Source of the DNA: Lachnospiraceae bacterium
GTDB lineage: Bacteria > Bacillota > Clostridia > Lachnospirales > Lachnospiraceae
NCBI GenBank assembly: GCA_017380975.1
Contig: JAFOCX010000156.1
Coordinates: 1-10,809 of the forward strand
Direction of reading: 5' to 3'
Length of the DNA: 10,809 bases
Part shown: positions 8,058 through 10,809 of the stretch, piece by piece
Layout of the letters: each line of letters starts with the position of its first letter
Numbering within the stretch: the first letter of the stretch is position 1
The notes under the pieces: model-generated
Databases searched by the model: none
Told to the model about the DNA's origin: nothing
The model's input: the letters and a program-made list of their open reading frames with translations, nothing else
Program-made: the position numbers and the translations under genes

Positions 8058-8069
8058 AAGGAGAATGAA

Positions 8070-8531
8070 ATGATTGAAATACTGATCACCATTCTATTAG
8101 CAAAGATCGCCTATACGGATCATAAAACTATGAAAATTCCCAATAAGCTGAATCTGGCAATTGGTGTTTGTGGCTTGGTATCATGTATACAGAATACGGA
8201 TGTAGGGTTGGCAGACAGGATCATAGGGTTTCTAATTATTTCTGTTCCCATGTATTTCTTATGTTTGATCATTCCTGAAGCATTTGGAGGCGGAGATATA
8301 AAACTGGTAGCTGTTATGGGATTTTATCTTGGTTGGAAACGAACATTTGTAGGAGCGTATCTTAGTTTTATATTCGGCGGTCTGCAAGCGATGATACTGT
8401 TAATAAGAAAGAAACAGCAAAAAGGTAAAACCTCTCATATGGCATTTGGTCCGGCTTTGAGCCTTGGAATGTGGGTTGCCATGGTTTGGGGAAATGAACT
8501 GATTCGATGGTATTTTGGCTTATTTGTATAG
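8070..8531 (+). CDS. Compact type IV prepilin peptidase (A24 family)
   Basis: A 153-residue multi-membrane-segment protein with the two catalytic aspartates of A24 aspartic peptidases: Asp17 in AYTDHKTMKIPNKL and Asp76 in the GGGDIKLVA motif (73-81). It would cut the positively charged leader from prepilins at the cytoplasmic face of the membrane. It consists only of the peptidase core and lacks the N-terminal methyltransferase domain with CxxC pairs found in full-length PilD and ComC, so in size it resembles TadV/CpaA or archaeal preflagellin peptidases. ATG 8070 is chosen because AAGGAG (8058-8063) ends 6 nt upstream. An in-frame ATG at 8037 lies within the leader hairpin and has no site. 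It is the first gene of the pilus operon, whose pilin-like products are its likely substrates. Confidence 0.9.
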   Translation: MIEILITILLAKIAYTDHKTMKIPNKLNLAIGVCGLVSCIQNTDVGLADRIIGFLIISVPMYFLCLIIPEAFGGGDIKLVAVMGFYLGWKRTFVGAYLSFIFGGLQAMILLIRKKQQKGKTSHMAFGPALSLGMWVAMVWGNELIRWYFGLFV

Positions 8532-8546
8532 CATACGGAGGATACA

Positions 8547-9602
8547 ATGGATATGTTACGTCGTATAAAGAATCGGAAATTGGCAGCGGATGTACTGTCT
8601 GATATGTGCAGGCAAATTGGTGTCATGACCGGCGCAGGGATTACCATGGCGAAAGCGATGGAGATTTTAAAGAATACAACAGAAAATAAGCGGATAGCAA
8701 GGATTTATAGTGAATTAGAAGATAGGATCAAACGTGGATATCCGATTGGCGATTCTATGGAAGCTCTGGGAGTGTTTCCTGAAATGGCAGTTAATATGAT
8801 CCGTGCAGCGGAAGTCAGTGGCCAGTTAGAGAAAACAGCGAACAATCTGGCGGAACATTATCGGAAAGAACATCGGACGATGACGCAGATGAAAGCGGCA
8901 ACCATGTATCCGAAGATTTTATGCATCATGGCGATTACGATCGTTCTGTTTGTCTTTCTGGTCATTATGCCAATGGTAGAACCGCTGTTTTCCGGAGTGG
9001 AGCTTCCGCTTGTGACCAGGATTTTGATGAGGATCAGTGCATTTTTGAAACATGATTGGCATATCGTCGTGGCTGGGATGGTCGTGATGATCTTGCTGGA
9101 ACCGGTAATTCTTTCTATACATTCTGTAAAATACATAATTGATAAAATGATTCTCTATGTTCCTATTATCGGGAAACAGATGAAAACGATTTATACTGCC
9201 AGATTTGCAAGGAGTTTAAGTGGCTTGTATGCCAGTGGTATTCCAATGGTGATTGGTCTGGAAATTACATCGAGAACAATAGGGAATCGATATTTGGAGA
9301 CACAGATCCTGGACGTGGTGTGTGCGGTAGAGAATGGAGCGTCACTGAGTCATGCAATAGAATCTGTACATGGACTGGACAAGAAACTTCCTGCAGTCAT
9401 TTTTGTGGGAGAAGAGACAGGAAAGCTGGATATGATGCTGCTCAGTCTGGCAGAAGGTTATGAACATGAGGCGGAAATTGCGATCAATAAACTTGTTTCA
9501 ATGATCGAGCCGCTGATGATCGTGGTGATTGGTATTGTCGTTGCCGTGATCCTGCTTGGAATCATGATCCCGATGTGGAGTTTATACGAGTATATTGGAT
9601 GA
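8547..9602 (+). CDS. Type II secretion/type IV pilus inner-membrane platform protein (GspF/PilC family)
   Basis: A 351-residue protein with two tandem T2SSF domains. The first (about 14-140) contains the signature FPEMAVNMIRAAEVSGQLE (77-95) followed by a membrane segment (about 123-143). The second (about 215-340) repeats the pattern with SGLYASGIPM (225-234), VIFVGEETGKLD (284-295) and a last membrane segment (about 320-343). Another membrane segment lies at about 172-190. The protein anchors the assembly ATPase and pilin subunits at the membrane. Classical PilC is about 400 residues; this length is closer to ComGB-type proteins of Firmicutes. GGAGG at 8537-8541 ends 5 nt before ATG 8547. 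It starts 15 bp after the peptidase stop, so the two are surely co-transcribed. Confidence 0.92.
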   Translation: MDMLRRIKNRKLAADVLSDMCRQIGVMTGAGITMAKAMEILKNTTENKRIARIYSELEDRIKRGYPIGDSMEALGVFPEMAVNMIRAAEVSGQLEKTANNLAEHYRKEHRTMTQMKAATMYPKILCIMAITIVLFVFLVIMPMVEPLFSGVELPLVTRILMRISAFLKHDWHIVVAGMVVMILLEPVILSIHSVKYIIDKMILYVPIIGKQMKTIYTARFARSLSGLYASGIPMVIGLEITSRTIGNRYLETQILDVVCAVENGASLSHAIESVHGLDKKLPAVIFVGEETGKLDMMLLSLAEGYEHEAEIAINKLVSMIEPLMIVVIGIVVAVILLGIMIPMWSLYEYIG

Positions 9603-9636
9603 TACATTTTGTGACAAAAGAAACGGAGGTGGAAAT

Positions 9637-10110
9637 ATGAGAATACGAAAAGATGACGGTTTTGTAATGATTCAGGTGTTGGCATTGATCATGATGATCT
9701 TATTGTTTCTGACTTCTTTATTTTCCACATCCGGGTTCCGTCACAGGGCAGCACTTCTGCGAATCCGGAAAGAAGAAGCAAGATATGCTGCGGAAGCAGC
9801 ACTGCAATTAATGGAAAATGAAATTGCAAACGGAAATATAGAATGGATCGAGACCGGGCTGGAAAGAACGGAAACGATACTGAAATTTGAATCAGGGGAT
9901 GGAGAGATTCAGATAGATGTTCCGGTTACGATTTGGGCCGATTATGAAGATGAGGGACTGTACTTATTTGCAGAAGTCGAAATCGGAGCGAAGAAGGAAC
10001 GAGTGCAAAGAGTGTTAGAGATATCTGCAAAAGAAAGTGTGATGACCGATTCTAACGCTGTGACTGCAACGTCATCAACAGCCTTTCATGCAGAAAGAAA
10101 GGAGTCATGA
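9637..10110 (+). CDS. PilX/GspK-like pilin-like protein lacking Glu+5
   Basis: A 157-residue protein with a short charged leader (MRIRKDDG, 1-8), a possible prepilin peptidase cut after Gly8, and a hydrophobic helix FVMIQVLALIMMILLFLTSLF (9-29). The helix runs into an alanine-rich amphipathic segment, EEARYAAEAALQLMENEI, similar to the AAEAAL region of PilX. The position equivalent to the conserved pilin Glu+5 is Gln13. Loss of Glu+5 is known for GspK-type tip pseudopilins. The rest (about 60-157) is a polar domain with no motif I recognise, and its last 25 residues are rich in Ser, Thr and Ala. GGAGGTGG (9625-9632) supports ATG 9637 over an in-frame ATG at 9595 that overlaps the previous gene. 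The exact subfamily is uncertain. Confidence 0.72.
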   Translation: MRIRKDDGFVMIQVLALIMMILLFLTSLFSTSGFRHRAALLRIRKEEARYAAEAALQLMENEIANGNIEWIETGLERTETILKFESGDGEIQIDVPVTIWADYEDEGLYLFAEVEIGAKKERVQRVLEISAKESVMTDSNAVTATSSTAFHAERKES

Positions 10111-10115
10111 TCAGA

Positions 10116-10430
10116 ATGATGAAAAATGAGAAAGGATCCACCTTGGCAGAAGTTATGGCTGCATTTGTAATCTTATTGATGGCATCTCAGTTATTACTCT
10201 CCGGTTCTGCAGCTGCTCGTAAAATGGAACGTCGAGCAGATGAAATCTCCAATATGGCGGACACGTTGAAAGAACAGCTGGCAGAGGATTCGGAGTATAT
10301 TTCCGGAACATTACGTTTAAAGATTGATGAAAATACAGAACTAGCCAGTGATGGATGGCTATTTCAAAAAGAAGACCGATCCGGGCAAGGTCTTGAGATA
10401 CAAGTGATTCGGATAGAAGAAAGGGATTAG
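10116..10430 (+). CDS. Small type IV prepilin-like (minor pilin/pseudopilin) protein
   Basis: A 104-residue protein (107 if started at ATG 10107) with a classical class III prepilin signal: a charged leader ending NEKG, a predicted cut between Gly and Ser, Glu at +5 (KGSTLAEVMAAF), then a hydrophobic helix to about residue 29. The +1 residue is Ser rather than Phe. The mature domain is only about 75 residues beyond the helix and has no disulfide cysteines, which suits a minor pilin or ComG-type pseudopilin. AAAGGAG ends at 10104, which is 11 nt from ATG 10116 but only 2 nt from ATG 10107. I therefore prefer 10116, although the ATGA overlap at 10107 with the previous stop is also common. The next gene starts 1 bp after its stop. 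Confidence 0.8.
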   Translation: MMKNEKGSTLAEVMAAFVILLMASQLLLSGSAAARKMERRADEISNMADTLKEQLAEDSEYISGTLRLKIDENTELASDGWLFQKEDRSGQGLEIQVIRIEERD

Positions 10431-10431
10431 G

Positions 10432-10809
10432 ATGAGACATAATATTTTGAAACGAAATGAACAAGAGAAAACCGAACAATCCGCAGTTGTGCTTCTGGAA
10501 AAACTGTTGTTGGACGGTTATAGAAAAAGCGCAAGCGATATTCATATTGAGCCGCGCGAAGAATGTCTGATGGTCCGAATCCGAGTGGACGGCATGTTGG
10601 TAGAGCACATGAAACTGGAATCGGAGGCACATCCATCTCTGATCGCACGCGCGAAGATATTATGCGGAATGGATATTGCGGAGAAACGATTGCCTCAGGA
10701 CGGTCATTGTAAAGTCGTGGTGGACGGTGTTGAGATGGATCTTCGAGCAAGCTCCGTTCCGACCGTCTACGGAGAGAAAATTGTACTGAGATTTTTGAAT
10801 ACACGCATT
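10432..10809 (+). CDS. Type IV pilus/competence assembly ATPase (PilB/GspE/ComGA family), N-terminal part
   Basis: The frame opens at ATG 10432, 1 bp after the preceding stop, and stays open to the window edge, giving 126 residues. The family landmarks are clear: ASDIHIEP (34-41), VRIRVDG (48-54), a helix ending in ILCGMDIAEKRLPQDG (76-91), and the arginine-bearing stretch LRASSVPTVYGEKIVLR (104-120). The Walker A and B motifs lie beyond the window. These hexameric ATPases power filament assembly at the inner membrane. Only about 33 residues precede ASDIHIEP, so the long N-terminal domain of PilB/GspE is absent and the layout resembles ComGA of Bacillus. AAAGGG near 10419-10424 is the likely ribosome binding site. 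The gene is truncated by the window, with no sign of a disruption. Confidence 0.92.
   Translation, partial: MRHNILKRNEQEKTEQSAVVLLEKLLLDGYRKSASDIHIEPREECLMVRIRVDGMLVEHMKLESEAHPSLIARAKILCGMDIAEKRLPQDGHCKVVVDGVEMDLRASSVPTVYGEKIVLRFLNTRI

Noticed and set aside
7926..8069. Possible c-di-GMP riboswitch upstream of the pilus genes.
   Set aside because: The leader is too short for the class I fold, and neither class I nor class II conserved core bases could be recognised. Only simple hairpins are visible.
8037..8069. Upstream extension of the prepilin peptidase to ATG 8037.
   Set aside because: That ATG lies in the loop of the leader hairpin with no ribosome binding site, and the added residues are encoded by the hairpin arm, T-tract and Shine-Dalgarno site.

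Overview
The window looks like chromosome of an anaerobic, spore-forming Gram-positive bacterium of the Clostridia, most likely a Lachnospiraceae relative. The reasons are the clustered fatty-acid operon order fabD-fabG-fabF-accB-fabZ-accC-accDA-fabK, the fusion of the two carboxyltransferase subunits into one protein, a FabK-type flavin enoyl reductase instead of FabI, strong AGGAG ribosome binding sites, and a spore maturation gene. Family assignments come from motifs read in the translations; the genus cannot be fixed from this sequence alone.

Region 1 (1-7243) is a single-strand fatty-acid biosynthesis operon already in progress at the left edge. It contains the tail of fabD, then fabG and fabF, accB and fabZ, accC, the accD-accA fusion, and a FabK/nitronate monooxygenase family flavoprotein. 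All the acetyl-CoA carboxylase parts (biotin carrier, biotin carboxylase, carboxyltransferase) are present, so the cluster makes malonyl-CoA. It also carries the condensation (FabF), ketoreduction (FabG), dehydration (FabZ) and probable enoyl-reduction (FabK) steps. Genes are 9 to 32 bp apart or overlap, consistent with one transcript. A two-tier intrinsic terminator hairpin (7264-7311) closes the operon.

Region 2 (7314-7925) is a lone spmA-like spore maturation gene. Its start codon lies 3 bp after the fab terminator T-run, and its ribosome binding site is inside the 3' arm of that terminator. The usual partner spmB does not follow.

Region 3 (7926-10809, continuing off the right edge) is a type IV pilus or competence-type pseudopilus operon. 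A strong sigma-A-like promoter (7960-7986) is followed by a roughly 75-nt leader with two hairpins, the second of which looks like an attenuator terminator. Then come a compact prepilin peptidase without the methyltransferase domain, a PilC/GspF inner-membrane platform protein, a PilX/GspK-like pilin-like protein lacking Glu+5, a small prepilin with a classical Glu+5 signal, and the first 126 residues of a PilB/GspE/ComGA ATPase that lacks the long N-terminal domain. Together they would process, assemble and power an envelope-spanning filament.

No tRNA, rRNA, CRISPR array, insertion sequence or phage feature was seen. The most unusual points are regulatory: the terminator that also contains a ribosome binding site, and the attenuator-like pilus leader.
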